A stretch of 64,000 nt of DNA from Halosolutus amylolyticus (GCF_023566055.1 NZ_JALIQP010000001.1:434001-498000); one strand, 5' to 3'. Shown: positions 7,593 through 17,505, counted from the stretch's first letter. The notes: generated by a model not told the origin, from the sequence alone. Made by a program: numbers and translations.

Positions 7593-8936
7593 TCACGATC
7601 GTGCGACGAGTTCCATCGGCATCCCGCCGTCCGGATGCGCGGTCAACGACCCCCGGAGGTCGATCGGGCCCGACTCGACCCGCCGCAGGCGGAACTCGCG
7701 GGCGGCGACCGCCGCGATGATCGGCGCCTCGAGCATCGTGAACCCCTTGCCGATGCAACTGCGCGGGCCGGCCCCGAACGGGAAGTAGGCGTAGGTAGGG
7801 TGGCTCGGGTCGGCCCAGCGATCGGGATCGAACCGGGTGGGGGCCTCGAAGTGGCGCGGATCGCGGTGGGTCGCCCACTGCGAGAGCAGGACCAGCGATC
7901 CCGCGGGGAGCCGGTACCCCGAGATTTCGACCGGCCGATCGACCTGGCGGAAGAGCGCGTACACCGGCGGGTAGAGCCGCATCGTCTCCCGGAGGACGTT
8001 CCGGAGCGTCGCGAGTTCTCGAACGTCGGCGGCCGTCAGGTCGGTCGGGTCGTCGATCGCCGCGAACAGGGCGTCGACCTCCTCGTGGACGCGCCGCTCG
8101 ACGTCGGGGTGGTCCGAGAGGAGCGCCCACGCGTAGGTGAGCACCAGCGCCGTCGTGTCGTGGCCCGCGAGCAGCATCGTCAGGAGTTCGTCGCGGATCC
8201 CCTCGTCGTCGATCGCGCCGGCCTCGCGGGCCCGCAGGAGGAGCGCGAGCAGGTCCCGATCGGACTCGTCGATCCCCTCCCGCCGCCGTCGGTCGACGAA
8301 CCCCTCGACGATGCGCTCGAGTTCGGCGATCGAGCGATCGAACTCGCGCTGGCCGGCCGTCGGCACCCAGTCCGGCACCAGGAGTCGACGCGGGTCGGGT
8401 TCGAACCGGCGGCCGATCGGCTCGAGGAGGCGACGAATCTGACGCGCCCGGCCGGGGTCGAGGTCGATCCCGAACATCGCGTCGACGATGATCTCGAGGG
8501 TGGTCCGGGTCATCTCCCACTCGAGGTCGCGCTCGTCGCCGTCGTCCCAGCGATCGACCATCGCGGTCGCTCGCTCGGCCATCAGCGGGGCCAGCGAGGC
8601 GACCCGATCGGGGGCGAACGCCGGGCCGGCGAGGGAGCGGCGCTCGCGCCACGTCTCGCCCTCGCTCAACAGCAGCCCCTCGCCGAGGAGGTCGCCCAGC
8701 GCGTCGATCTGAAACGACGGTTTCGAGAAGGCCGACTCGTCGGTCACCAGGACGCGTTCCACGGCGGCCGGCGACGTGAGCAAGACCGTCCGGTTCGGGC
8801 CGAGATCGAAGGCCGCGACGTCGCCGTAGGTGTCGCGCAACTCCGTTACGAACCGGAACGGGTCCTCGGCGTACCGGGGGAGGGAACCGGCGATCGGGAC
8901 GCCGCGCGGGCCGGGCGGACGAGTGTGCGAGCTCAT
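7593..8936 (-). CDS. Cytochrome P450
   Basis: A 447-residue soluble haem monooxygenase. All hallmark motifs are present: I-helix oxygen-activation motif AGHDTT, K-helix ETMR (ExxR), the PERF-equivalent FDPDRW, and the haem loop FPFGAGPRSCIG with the axial Cys at about residue 394. There is no N-terminal membrane anchor, so it depends on separate redox partners (none adjacent). The sequence pattern is like the bacterial/archaeal CYP102-haem-like or CYP174 group; the substrate is unknown (fatty acids, carotenoids or sterol-like compounds are possible). The ATG at 8936 follows an in-frame GTG; ATG is preferred. Confidence 0.93.
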   Translation of the reverse strand: MSSHTRPPGPRGVPIAGSLPRYAEDPFRFVTELRDTYGDVAAFDLGPNRTVLLTSPAAVERVLVTDESAFSKPSFQIDALGDLLGEGLLLSEGETWRERRSLAGPAFAPDRVASLAPLMAERATAMVDRWDDGDERDLEWEMTRTTLEIIVDAMFGIDLDPGRARQIRRLLEPIGRRFEPDPRRLLVPDWVPTAGQREFDRSIAELERIVEGFVDRRRREGIDESDRDLLALLLRAREAGAIDDEGIRDELLTMLLAGHDTTALVLTYAWALLSDHPDVERRVHEEVDALFAAIDDPTDLTAADVRELATLRNVLRETMRLYPPVYALFRQVDRPVEISGYRLPAGSLVLLSQWATHRDPRHFEAPTRFDPDRWADPSHPTYAYFPFGAGPRSCIGKGFTMLEAPIIAAVAAREFRLRRVESGPIDLRGSLTAHPDGGMPMELVARS

Positions 8937-9080
8937 CACACGGGAGTAGGGCCGAATCGTAAAGAGGGTTTGGCCGCTCTCGGGGCGTAACGATCGGTTT
9001 CGGCGGTCTCGATCGGCGACGTGTCCGGCGGTGAGTTCGGCGGCGGTCTCGATCGATCGGAGCCGAACCCGGGTCCCGGG

Positions 9081-9599
9081 CTACTCGAGAATCCCGGCTG
9101 CCTCTTCGACGTCCATCACGCCCTGTTCGACCGCGTTCAGGACGCGGACGATCTCCTCGTCGGGGCCGGAGTCGGCCTCGTCGACCTCCGCGAGCGTGAC
9201 CTTCTCGCTCTCGCCGACGAACTCGGGAAAGTCCGTCCCCTCCGCGATCGCGGTCTCCTTCTTGACCCGGTAGTTGCCGCCGTCGGTGACGTGGAGGTCG
9301 GCGGGGTGAAAGAAGTACCAGTCCTCCCGATCGAACCGGACGCCGATACGGGGTTTCGCGCCGAAGTTGCGGGCGAAGTAGGTCAGCGCCTCGACCTCCT
9401 CGCCGGTGAGGTAGATCGGATCGCCGGCGCTCGATTTCGCCTCGATCGCGTAGAACTGCTCGCCGTCGCCGGCCAGCACGTCGGGGAGTTCGCGGTCGGT
9501 CGCAGAGCCGCTCGCGGGCGCACGCATCACCGCGAAGCCGGCCCCGTCGAGTTCGTTGACGAGTTCCCGCTCGCGGCGGTCGCCCTTCGCCTGGGACAT
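9081..9599 (-). CDS. hjc: Holliday junction resolvase Hjc
   Basis: This 172-residue protein resolves four-way DNA junctions in recombination and stalled-fork repair. The nuclease core is complete: [11 protein letters not shown] with catalytic E12, [14 protein letters not shown] with D40, and AIEAKSS with E53 and K55. The first 120 residues cover the whole Hjc fold. The remaining acidic tail of about 50 residues ([23 protein letters not shown]) is a haloarchaeal extension with a possible helical partner-binding segment. It lies between the P450 and a membrane protease on the same strand. Hjc is known to interact with PCNA in other archaea. Confidence 0.95.
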   Translation of the reverse strand: MSQAKGDRRERELVNELDGAGFAVMRAPASGSATDRELPDVLAGDGEQFYAIEAKSSAGDPIYLTGEEVEALTYFARNFGAKPRIGVRFDREDWYFFHPADLHVTDGGNYRVKKETAIAEGTDFPEFVGESEKVTLAEVDEADSGPDEEIVRVLNAVEQGVMDVEEAAGILE

Positions 9600-9642
9600 A
9601 CCCGATCCTCACCGCCGGTGAATAATAAAGGAACGGACCCGA

Positions 9643-10455
9643 CTACAGCGGGACGATTCCGGCGACCGCACCGAGCAGCGAGGGTGCCGTTTCGGCGCCC
9701 TCGATGTCGTACTCGAGGGCCAGATACAGCAGGCCGAACTGGAACGCGTTGAAGGCCGCGTGGGAGGCGATCGGCACGACGAGGTTGTCGGACCGGGCGT
9801 AGACGTAGCCGAAGATGACGGAGCCACCGAAGACGATCGAGAGCGAGACGAGCGTCGCGAGCGCCGACTCGGCGAAGACGACGTAGACGGGGAAGTGAAC
9901 CAGCGCGAAGATCGCGCTGGCGACGCCGACCGCCTGGAGCCGCGTGAAGGCCTCGTAGAGGCGCTTCTGGACGATATTGCGAAAGAGGAACTCCTCCGCC
10001 GGCGCGTTGAAGAAGACGACGATGAGGATCATGATCAGGATCATCGTCTGGTCGTCGTCGATGAACTCGAGGACCTGGCTGTCGGCGGCCGGCAACGAGA
10101 GGACCTGCACGAGCAATCCGACGACGAAGTAGAAGACCAGACTGGCGACGATGCCACCGACGACGTACAGCCAGCCGCGCTTCGAGGGGAAGCGAACGTC
10201 GACGTACGACCAGCCCCGGCCGGTCGCCGCCAGGTAGAGCGCCCCGGCGAGGACGAACCCGAGGAAGTTCAGGATCATGAAGACGGTCCGGGCTTCGATC
10301 GTGGCGTTCGCCGGCGACTCGAGGAGGGCGGGATCGAGCAGGAACGCCGGGAGCGTCGTGAACTGGGAGGCGAGGATCCCGAGCGCCGCCAGTCCGATCG
10401 CGACGAGCGTCGAACGGATCGGTCCGTCCGTCCGTTGTTGTGGAGGAGTCTCCAT
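9643..10455 (-). CDS. CPBP-family intramembrane metalloprotease
   Basis: A 270-residue integral membrane protein with about seven hydrophobic helices. The CPBP/Abi (type II CAAX prenyl endopeptidase-like) motifs are present: APAEEFLFRNIVQ with E154, E155 and R159, then FALVHFP with H187, and a second His in ASHAAFNA. These residues form the glutamate/histidine active site. Members cleave prenylated or other membrane proteins or confer bacteriocin immunity; the target here is unknown. The start METPPQQRTD at 10455 follows the usual position; a longer upstream frame overlaps the regulator gene and is not credible. The next gene upstream on the same strand is the giant regulator. Confidence 0.9.
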   Translation of the reverse strand: METPPQQRTDGPIRSTLVAIGLAALGILASQFTTLPAFLLDPALLESPANATIEARTVFMILNFLGFVLAGALYLAATGRGWSYVDVRFPSKRGWLYVVGGIVASLVFYFVVGLLVQVLSLPAADSQVLEFIDDDQTMILIMILIVVFFNAPAEEFLFRNIVQKRLYEAFTRLQAVGVASAIFALVHFPVYVVFAESALATLVSLSIVFGGSVIFGYVYARSDNLVVPIASHAAFNAFQFGLLYLALEYDIEGAETAPSLLGAVAGIVPL

Positions 10456-10505
10456 GCTACGGGGTATGGACACTGGCTCCTTGTGCGTTCCTCTCCTGGA
10501 CCGAC

Positions 10506-13500
10506 CTACGTCGCTTCCGATCCCCGATCGCCGACGATCGAGTGGGCCTCGCTCCCGAACAGTTCGGCGAGCAGGCGTTGCTGGCCGATCCGGAGGTGAC
10601 GATTGACCGTCGGCTGGGAGACGTCGAGCATCGCCGCGACCTCCTCGCCCGTCGACGTGCGCGGCCACTCGAAGAAGCCGGCGAAGTAGGCCGCCCTGAG
10701 CACCTCGAGCTGGCGATCGGTCAACGGGTCGAACAGCGAGGACACCAGTTCACCTCTGGTGTGCATCGCGCGCTCGACGTCGCGACGGCCGGCGAGTTCG
10801 ACGCTCGGGTACGCCTGCGCGAGCATGTCGACGAACGTGCGGACCTCGGTCGTCCGCGAGACGTCGACGACGACCTCCAGGTCCGACCCATCCGCCGTGA
10901 TCGATCGCGGACTCGCGCCGTGACGGAGCAGTCGCGAGACGAGTTCGGTCCCGGTAACCGTCGCCTCGAAGAGACACTGGTGGTCGGCCTCGGCGTCGGT
11001 ATCGGCGTCAGCGTCCGCCCCGGAGACCAGCCGCCAGTCCGTCACGGTGACGAGGTCCTCGAGGACCGACTCGACCGCGGCCGATTCCGCCCCGTCGGTC
11101 GTGAAGAACAGGCGGGTCTCGTCGGCCGAGTGGGAGGCGACGCCCTCGTAGACGACGGTCGCGTCGGTCTCGCGGGCGATCCGCGCGAGGAAGGCGTCCG
11201 AGTCGTCGAACCGGAGCGTGAGTTCGAGGAGGACGTCGGCGTGCAGGGCGTGGCGCGTCTGGACGGCGGTGATCGAGTTGGCGATGTTCTCGCCGAGTTC
11301 CTCGAACACCGTCCGTTCGAGGTCGCCGAACGTGTCCGGCTCCGTGCCGTACACCGCGAGCACGCCGTAGGAGTACTCGTCGAACGAGATCGGGACGCAG
11401 AGACAGGACGCGAAGTCGCTGGCGAGTGCGGTCTTGCGCCACGGCTCGGCCTGTAGCTCGGCGACGACGTTCGAGACGACCGTCGATTCCTCGGCGAGCG
11501 CGGTCCGGACGGCCGGTTCCGGCCGCTCCGCGTCGGTCGCCAGCGAGACCGCGTCCAGGTACGCCTCCCCGTCGCCGTCCCACGCTCGCGGTTCGACCGC
11601 CGTCTCGCTGGCGTCGACGCCCCCGATCCACGCGAAGGCGATGTCGTCGGTGTCGACCAGCCGTTCGCAGACGGTCCGTTCGATCTCCCCGCGGCCGGTC
11701 GCCCGGACGAGCGACTGGTCGATCGAGCGGATGATCTCGTTGATCCCCATCTGGCGTTCGAGCCGTCGGTTCCGCGCCTCGAGTTCCGCGTCGCGATCGC
11801 GCAGGCTCGCCTCGCTCTCGAGGCGATCGAACGCGGCCTCGGTCGTCGCGACGAGCGTCTCGACCAGCCGTCGCGTCTCGTCGTCGATCGCCGACGGCTC
11901 GGCGACGAAGACGAACACGCCGTGGTCGCCGATCGGGACCAGCAACCCACCCGGAACGTCACTCCCGAACAGGGGCGAGCGATCGACGACCGAGACGTCG
12001 TCGAAGATCGTCTGCGTGCCGGTCACGAAGGTGTTCCAGAGCGCGGAGTCGTCGTCGCCGAGGGGAACCGGCGGCGTGCCGCCGCAGACCGCGGCGAATC
12101 CGTCGGTGAAGGCGGCCGGCTCGAACGCGTTCGCGTCCGCATCGAGGAGATAGACACCCACGCCGTGGACGTCGAGCACCTCTGCGGCCGTCTCGACGAC
12201 GAGATCCGCGACCGCGGACTCCGACTCGGCCTGCAACAGCCCGCGTGCGGTCTCGTGGAGGGACTCGAGCGCGAGTTCGCGTCGCTTCCGGTCGGAGACG
12301 TCCTGTACCGAGCCTCGATACTTGCGGAGGGTCCCATCGTCGTCGTAGATGGGTTCGCCGATCGCCCGGACCCACCTGCTCTCGCCCGCGTCGGTTGCCA
12401 GCCGGGCCTCGAAATCGTACCCCATCTCGGACGCGATCGACGACTCGATCCGGTCGCGAACGAACGCACGATCCTCCGGGTGATACCCCTCGATCGCCAG
12501 TTCGAGGTCGGGAGTGACGTGACGAGGCACGTCGTGGAGACGATAGAGTTCCTCGGTCCAGGTCTCGGGCCGCTGGTCGTCCCGGACGTCCATCTCCCAG
12601 CCGCCGACTTCCGCCAGCCGCTGGACGCGCTCTAACAGGTCCGTTGCCCGCTCGAGTTCCTGCTCTCGCTCCTTGCGATCGGTGATGTCCTGGATCGATC
12701 CCCGGAGCGCGACGACCTCGCCGTCGTCGAACGCGCTCCCGGTACCGGTCGATCGACGGCCCTCGTCGTCCTCGAAGACCGGCTGAGCCATCGTGCGCAT
12801 CCACCGCTCGCTCCCGTCGGCCCGGACCATCCGGACCTCGAGGTCGTACCCCTCGCCCTCCGTGATCGCCCGATCGACGGCCGAGACGACCCGCCGGCGA
12901 TCGTCGGGGTGGTACCGTGCGAGCGCTTCCCGCAGATCGATCTCCGTGCCCGGCGCCTCGCCGAACAGGCGGTTGAGTTCGGCCGTGACCGAAAGCTCGT
13001 ACGGCTCGGTCGTCAGGTCGAGTTCCCACCCGCCGATACCCGCGATCTGCTGGGCCTGTTCGAGCAGTTCCGTCGTTCGTTCGAGTTCTTGCTCGCGCGC
13101 CGTGCGATCGCTGATGTCGCGGACGACGCCGGCGGTACCGGCGAACGAGCCGTCGTCGGACGGCAACAGCGCCACGTGGTTCTCCGCCTCGATCGGCTCG
13201 CCCCCCTTCGTCGGCAACGCCATCTCGAACGTCCGGTACGGAGTGTCGGTCCGGAGCAGGTCGCGAACCAGTTCCTGGGCGTCTTCGAGATCACGCTGAG
13301 CCATGAACGTCGACACGTGTTCGCCGACGAGGTCGGACGGCTCGTACCCCGTCAGGGGTTCGATCGCGTCGTTGACGAACCGGAAGTACCCCTCCTCGTC
13401 GAGCGTGTAGACCGGGTCGCCGAGCGCCTGCACGATCGTCTCGTAGCGCTCGAGTTCGCGTTCGCTCTCGACTTGCTCGGTGATGTCGATGATCACACCC

Positions 13501-15830
13501 TCGAGACCCTCGAACGATCCGTCGCCGGCGTACATGCCACGCCCCTGTTCGCTCACCCACCGGCGCTCGCCGTCGGCCGTCTCGATCGGGTACGTTACCT
13601 GGAACGGCTCTCGAGCGGCGAGGGCCTCCTGGACCGTCTCCCAGAGGTCGTCCTGTCCCTCGAGAACGACGTCGGTCGCCCAGTTCACGTCGCCGTCGAC
13701 CAGCGTCCCGGGATCGCAGCCGGTGAGCTCCGCACAGCCCTCGCTGACGAAGTCGAACGGCCAGTCGGGCTCGTTCCGGCAGCGGTAGACCATCCCGGGG
13801 ATGTTGCTCATCAGCGTCGAGAGCTGGCGTTCGCGCTCGCGGAGTTCGCGCTCCCGTGCCTTCCGATCGCTAATGTCCCGGGCGATGCCTGCGATCACCG
13901 GCTTCCCCTCCGGATCCTCGAGCCCGGACGCGACGAACTCGTAGGGGATCGCCTCCCCGTTACTGGTGAACGCGTCGCACTCGAGACGCGTACTCCCGGT
14001 CTCCTGCGCCTCGGCGATCGCGTCGACGATCGCGTCCCGATCGTCGTCGGCGAAGAACTCCAGGGCGTGCATCGACGACAGTTCCGCCTCCGAGTAGCTC
14101 ATCGCCTCGACGAACCGTTCGTTCCAGCGCTGCAGGCTCCCCCCGGCGTCGATGACGAAGAAGATGTCGTCGAGCGCGTCCAGCACGTCGTCGGTGTACT
14201 CCTGATAGCGCTCGAGCTGACGCTCGCGTTCGCGGAGGCGTCGTTCGGTCTCCGTGCGCTCGGTGACGTCCTGCTGGAACCCGACGAAGTGTGTGACCGC
14301 CCCCGCGTCGTTCTCGACCGGTGCGAGGGTCACCTGGTTCCAGAACGGCGTGCCGTCCTCCCGGTAGTTGCGCAGTTCGACCGACACCGGTTCCTCGGCG
14401 TCGACGGCCGCGTGCAGCCGCTCGACTGCCTCCGGGTCAGTTCCCTCGCCCTGGAGGAACCGACAGTTCCGGCCGAGATACTCGTCGGACGAGTAGCCGG
14501 TGATCCGTTCGAACGCGTCGTTGGCGTAGACGATCGGATTCTCCGGCTGCGTCGGATCGGTCATCGTGATCCCGATCGGAGCCGCCTCCAGCGCCCTGTC
14601 CGCCCGCCGGAGTACGCGCTCGTGCTCGCGGCGCTCGTAAAGGTGGGACACCCACCGCGCCAGGAGATCGGCGAACGTCTTCTCCGTCCGGGAGAACGAT
14701 TCCTCGCGGGGCTCCTGGTCTACGAAACAGAGCGTCCCGTACGGATCGCCGTCGACCCGGATCTCGCTGCCGAGGTAACAGCTGATTCCCCACTCCTCGT
14801 GGGCCGGGTCGTCGGCGTGACCCCCCTCGGACGCGTGGGTGATCCCGATCGCGTCGTCGGTCCCGATCGTCCGCCGACAGAACGTCTTCGATAGCTCCGT
14901 TTCGATACCCTCCTCGACGAAGCCGGGTCCGACGGCGGTTTCGACCCGGTAGCGGCCGGTCGCCTCGTCGATGCGGGCGGTGAACCCGTTGTCCACGCCG
15001 AAGTGGTCACAGCCGAGTTCGAGCAACCGCTCGATCGTCGCCGTTCGACTCAGCGACCGGTCGGACACGATCCGGGAGAGTTCCTGCCTGGCGGCGTCGA
15101 CGTCTTCGATCTCCCGTTCGCGTTCCGTCCGATCGGTGACGTCCCGGCCGGTGACGGCCGCGACGGGAGTCTCGTCGGGACCCCCGACCCGCTTCACGAC
15201 GAACTCGTAGGGGACCGTCGCGTCGTCGTCCGCCTCGATCGACACCTCGACGCGCGCAGAACCGGTCTCGATCGCGGTGTCGATCGCGTCGCCGAGCCGA
15301 TCGCGCTCGTCGGCGGGAACGAACGCGGTGATGGGACTCGAGTCGAGGTCGTCGTCCGCGGCACCCGTTACCCGGGAGAGAGCGCCGTTCCAGCGACGAA
15401 GCTCCCCGCCCCGCCCGACGAGGCAGAACACGTCGGCGACGCCGTCGAAGAGCGCGTCCGTGTACGTTCGCTCCCGATCGAGTTGCCCCTCGCGCTCGCG
15501 GAGGGTATCAGCGAGGTCCGCGACTGCCGCAGAGAGCCATCCGAGTTCGTCGGCCCGGTCGGTCGGGAGGGCCACGTCGTCCGCGCCGGCCGACAGCCGT
15601 TCGACCGCCGCCGCGAGGTCCGCGATCGGGTTCTCGGGCTCGTCCTGTCTCGTGAGCCCGACGATTCCGACCAGTTCCAGTCCCCCGAACGGGAGCCCGG
15701 AGACGCCGAGCCGTTCGAGCCCGATCCACTGGCCCGCGACGACGGCGACCGCGACGCCGATCGCCACGAGCCACAGTCGCCGGGCGGGAACGCCAGTCCG
15801 CACCGGCCACCGTGCCATCGTGTCACTCAT
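10506..15830 (-). CDS. Giant PAS/LOV/GAF sensor-regulator with bacterio-opsin-activator HTH-10 output
   Basis: About 1774 residues from the ATG at 15830 (an ATG at 15860 and a GTG at 15893 are alternatives). Order: a transmembrane helix (residues about 18-38), a HAMP-like linker, a PAS domain (about 120-235), a GAF domain (about 255-400), a PAS of the LOV type (about 409-525), five more PAS domains each followed by a short coiled linker, two GAF domains, a bacterio-opsin-activator region, and a C-terminal HTH-10 (FDPLTDRQLEVLRAAYF ... SQPTVNRHLR). The LOV motif GRNCRFLQG contains the flavin-adduct Cys456. Known relatives (Bat) regulate bacteriorhodopsin genes. I infer a membrane-tethered or membrane-proximal one-component sensor of light or redox; its targets are unknown. 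Confidence 0.92.
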   Translation of the reverse strand: MSDTMARWPVRTGVPARRLWLVAIGVAVAVVAGQWIGLERLGVSGLPFGGLELVGIVGLTRQDEPENPIADLAAAVERLSAGADDVALPTDRADELGWLSAAVADLADTLREREGQLDRERTYTDALFDGVADVFCLVGRGGELRRWNGALSRVTGAADDDLDSSPITAFVPADERDRLGDAIDTAIETGSARVEVSIEADDDATVPYEFVVKRVGGPDETPVAAVTGRDVTDRTEREREIEDVDAARQELSRIVSDRSLSRTATIERLLELGCDHFGVDNGFTARIDEATGRYRVETAVGPGFVEEGIETELSKTFCRRTIGTDDAIGITHASEGGHADDPAHEEWGISCYLGSEIRVDGDPYGTLCFVDQEPREESFSRTEKTFADLLARWVSHLYERREHERVLRRADRALEAAPIGITMTDPTQPENPIVYANDAFERITGYSSDEYLGRNCRFLQGEGTDPEAVERLHAAVDAEEPVSVELRNYREDGTPFWNQVTLAPVENDAGAVTHFVGFQQDVTERTETERRLRERERQLERYQEYTDDVLDALDDIFFVIDAGGSLQRWNERFVEAMSYSEAELSSMHALEFFADDDRDAIVDAIAEAQETGSTRLECDAFTSNGEAIPYEFVASGLEDPEGKPVIAGIARDISDRKARERELRERERQLSTLMSNIPGMVYRCRNEPDWPFDFVSEGCAELTGCDPGTLVDGDVNWATDVVLEGQDDLWETVQEALAAREPFQVTYPIETADGERRWVSEQGRGMYAGDGSFEGLEGVIIDITEQVESERELERYETIVQALGDPVYTLDEEGYFRFVNDAIEPLTGYEPSDLVGEHVSTFMAQRDLEDAQELVRDLLRTDTPYRTFEMALPTKGGEPIEAENHVALLPSDDGSFAGTAGVVRDISDRTAREQELERTTELLEQAQQIAGIGGWELDLTTEPYELSVTAELNRLFGEAPGTEIDLREALARYHPDDRRRVVSAVDRAITEGEGYDLEVRMVRADGSERWMRTMAQPVFEDDEGRRSTGTGSAFDDGEVVALRGSIQDITDRKEREQELERATDLLERVQRLAEVGGWEMDVRDDQRPETWTEELYRLHDVPRHVTPDLELAIEGYHPEDRAFVRDRIESSIASEMGYDFEARLATDAGESRWVRAIGEPIYDDDGTLRKYRGSVQDVSDRKRRELALESLHETARGLLQAESESAVADLVVETAAEVLDVHGVGVYLLDADANAFEPAAFTDGFAAVCGGTPPVPLGDDDSALWNTFVTGTQTIFDDVSVVDRSPLFGSDVPGGLLVPIGDHGVFVFVAEPSAIDDETRRLVETLVATTEAAFDRLESEASLRDRDAELEARNRRLERQMGINEIIRSIDQSLVRATGRGEIERTVCERLVDTDDIAFAWIGGVDASETAVEPRAWDGDGEAYLDAVSLATDAERPEPAVRTALAEESTVVSNVVAELQAEPWRKTALASDFASCLCVPISFDEYSYGVLAVYGTEPDTFGDLERTVFEELGENIANSITAVQTRHALHADVLLELTLRFDDSDAFLARIARETDATVVYEGVASHSADETRLFFTTDGAESAAVESVLEDLVTVTDWRLVSGADADADTDAEADHQCLFEATVTGTELVSRLLRHGASPRSITADGSDLEVVVDVSRTTEVRTFVDMLAQAYPSVELAGRRDVERAMHTRGELVSSLFDPLTDRQLEVLRAAYFAGFFEWPRTSTGEEVAAMLDVSQPTVNRHLRIGQQRLLAELFGSEAHSIVGDRGSEAT

Positions 15831-16028
15831 GCCACCCGAGTCTACTGGCTGAACGCTCATTACAGTCGTGGATGTCACGATAGGACATACCACACAGCGG
15901 GCACGGAGTCCCCGGACCGCGTTCCCGTCCCTCTATCGGCGCAACCTTCTATACATATAGCCACTCCCCGCGAGCCGTCGCTATACAGATAATGGACATT
16001 CCAATACCAGTCGTGGTCGTAAGAGACG

Positions 16029-16280
16029 ATGATGAACGGCTCCACCATGACACGAGAGTGCAACCGGACCAGCGTCCGCGTCGTCGAGGCCATCGCCGAC
16101 GCGACGAACACGGACGTACTCGACCTGCAGCCCCCGCTGTACGACGCGATCGATCCGAGCGCGCTCGACCAGTTGGTCACGGGAGCGGAGTCCGTCTCCG
16201 TCCAATTCGACTACCAGGGGCACACGATCACGGTCCGCGGTGACGGCACCGTTGCGGTCGACGGTCGCGTCTACGACTGA
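16029..16280 (+). CDS. Small HalOD1 output-domain protein
   Basis: An 83-residue protein (or 77 from the ATG at 16047, MTRECNRTS). The HalOD1 signature is clear: SVRVVEAIADATNTDVLDL, then PPLYDAIDPSALDQL, then two beta strands ending in VRGDGTVAVDG. It is divergent from the giant regulator, with a shared upstream region of about 200 bases holding A/T boxes (tatacata at 15953, tatacaga at 15983). Its stop codon is two bases from the ATG of the next small gene, so the two are probably co-transcribed. HalOD1 proteins are often output partners of sensory proteins in haloarchaea; the mechanism is not known. Confidence 0.8.
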   Translation: MMNGSTMTRECNRTSVRVVEAIADATNTDVLDLQPPLYDAIDPSALDQLVTGAESVSVQFDYQGHTITVRGDGTVAVDGRVYD

Positions 16281-16282
16281 CG

Positions 16283-16456
16283 ATGACGGACGGCAACCGA
16301 CGCTCGACGACGGTCGGCACCGACTCCCGAAACGGGTTCGTTCGCGAGACCTACGAAGAGTACGACGTCGGCTCGATGCGGGTCGGCATGATCGCCGATC
16401 CGGAGAACGAACACGCCTGGATACAGTCCGACGTGACGGTTCCAGTCCACCCGTAA
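16283..16456 (+). CDS. 57-residue conserved haloarchaeal protein (DUF7331-like)
   Basis: A very small gene directly after the HalOD1 gene (two-base gap). The protein begins MTDGNRRSTT and carries the motif ETYEEYDVGSMRVGMIADPE then NEHAWIQSDVTVPV. I recognise this pattern as a widespread haloarchaeal family (DUF7331 in my memory, not verified). No membrane segment, zinc site or DNA-binding motif is visible. The repeated aromatic and acidic pattern suggests a small folded or adaptor protein. Its operon position next to HalOD1 suggests a signalling role, but this is inference. Confidence 0.75.
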   Translation: MTDGNRRSTTVGTDSRNGFVRETYEEYDVGSMRVGMIADPENEHAWIQSDVTVPVHP

Positions 16457-16632
16457 CCGGGGCCGCCGCCCCCGACGCGCCGCCGTCCCCGTCCAGCGGC
16501 CGCGCCGACGCCGACCCCCGAAACGGAGCGGTCGATCGCACAGACCGGAGAACGCAGCCAGCCGACGAGGCCAGGGGTCGCCATCGTCGGCACCCACCGC
16601 GGAACCCACCCCGACGAACACAGCACCGACAC

Positions 16633-17505
16633 ATGGAACACCCCGACTGGAACTCGACGATCCCCGATCGAGCACCGTCCCTGACGTCGATCACCGTCCA
16701 CTACGCCGGTGGCACGTCGGACGACGACCAGCCGGTTCGAACGAGCCTGGCCAGCAGTGACGTGGTCGAGGTTCGAACCGGACAGGACGCGAGCGGCGGT
16801 CTCGATGGACTCGAGGCGATCGACTGTGTCGTCGGCCACGCCGCGTCCGGCTCGACGACCGGCGTCTCCCTCTACGAGACGGTTCGCGAGCACGATCGCG
16901 AGTTGCCGGTCCTCCTCGTCACCGGCGCACAGCCGGACGACGTCGTCCCGGGACTCCGCTCGGACCCGTGGGTAGAAGTCGTCCGGCGAGACGCTGACGA
17001 CGACCCCGTGCCGGTGCTGGAACGGCGGGTTCGCCGCCTCGTCGAGCATCGACAGCTCGTGCGGTTGTTGCGCCGGGGCATCGCCGCCGTCGAAACCGTC
17101 CACGACGGGACCGCGATCGTCGGCCCCGACGGAACCTTCGAGTACGTCAACCAGTCGTTCGCGACGCAGTACGGGTACAGCCCCGAGTCGCTCGTCGGGG
17201 CCGACTGGCAGACGGTGTACGCGGACGACGAGGTCGATCGGCTCGAACGGGAGGTCCTGCCGACGATCGAGGACGGCTGGCGGTGGACCGGCGGCTGCGT
17301 CGGCGAGCGGGCGAACGGAACGGCGTTCACCGCGAGAACCGGCGTTACCGGCCTCGATGACGGTAGTTTCGTGATCGGCGTCCACGAGACGAGTCGCGGA
17401 CCCGGATCGAACCCGGACGTCCCGGAACCCGGTCGGTCCGAGTCCGGCAGTTCCGGCGGCTCTCGCAGTGCCGACGGTTCCGGCACCGCCGACGATTCGA
17501 CCTGA
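16633..17505 (+). CDS. Receiver-like plus PAS domain signalling protein
   Basis: A 290-residue soluble protein. Residues about 15-135 look like a diverged response-regulator receiver: strands SLTSITVHYAGG and AIDCVVGHAA, then ELPVLLVTG and WVEVVRRDADDDP. The acceptor Asp is not in the usual DVDL setting, so it may be a pseudo-receiver. A PAS domain follows (residues about 150-255): AVETVHDGTAIVGPDGTFEY then QYGYSPESLVGADWQ and a final GSFVIGVHETS. The C-terminus is a Ser/Gly/Asp-rich tail. There is no kinase or HTH domain. The start ATG at 16633 follows a 176-base gap of GC-rich sequence without features. It may act with the adjacent HalOD1 gene or the giant regulator. Confidence 0.72.
   Translation: MEHPDWNSTIPDRAPSLTSITVHYAGGTSDDDQPVRTSLASSDVVEVRTGQDASGGLDGLEAIDCVVGHAASGSTTGVSLYETVREHDRELPVLLVTGAQPDDVVPGLRSDPWVEVVRRDADDDPVPVLERRVRRLVEHRQLVRLLRRGIAAVETVHDGTAIVGPDGTFEYVNQSFATQYGYSPESLVGADWQTVYADDEVDRLEREVLPTIEDGWRWTGGCVGERANGTAFTARTGVTGLDDGSFVIGVHETSRGPGSNPDVPEPGRSESGSSGGSRSADGSGTADDST

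Noticed and set aside
7273-9612. Minus-strand open frame of about 779 codons across the P450 region
   Set aside because: It overlaps the P450 and Hjc genes in another frame and is almost entirely low-complexity Arg/Gly/Pro.
12909-14894. Plus-strand open frame of about 661 codons opposite the giant regulator
   Set aside because: Shadow of the PAS/GAF gene; no coherent domain on this strand.
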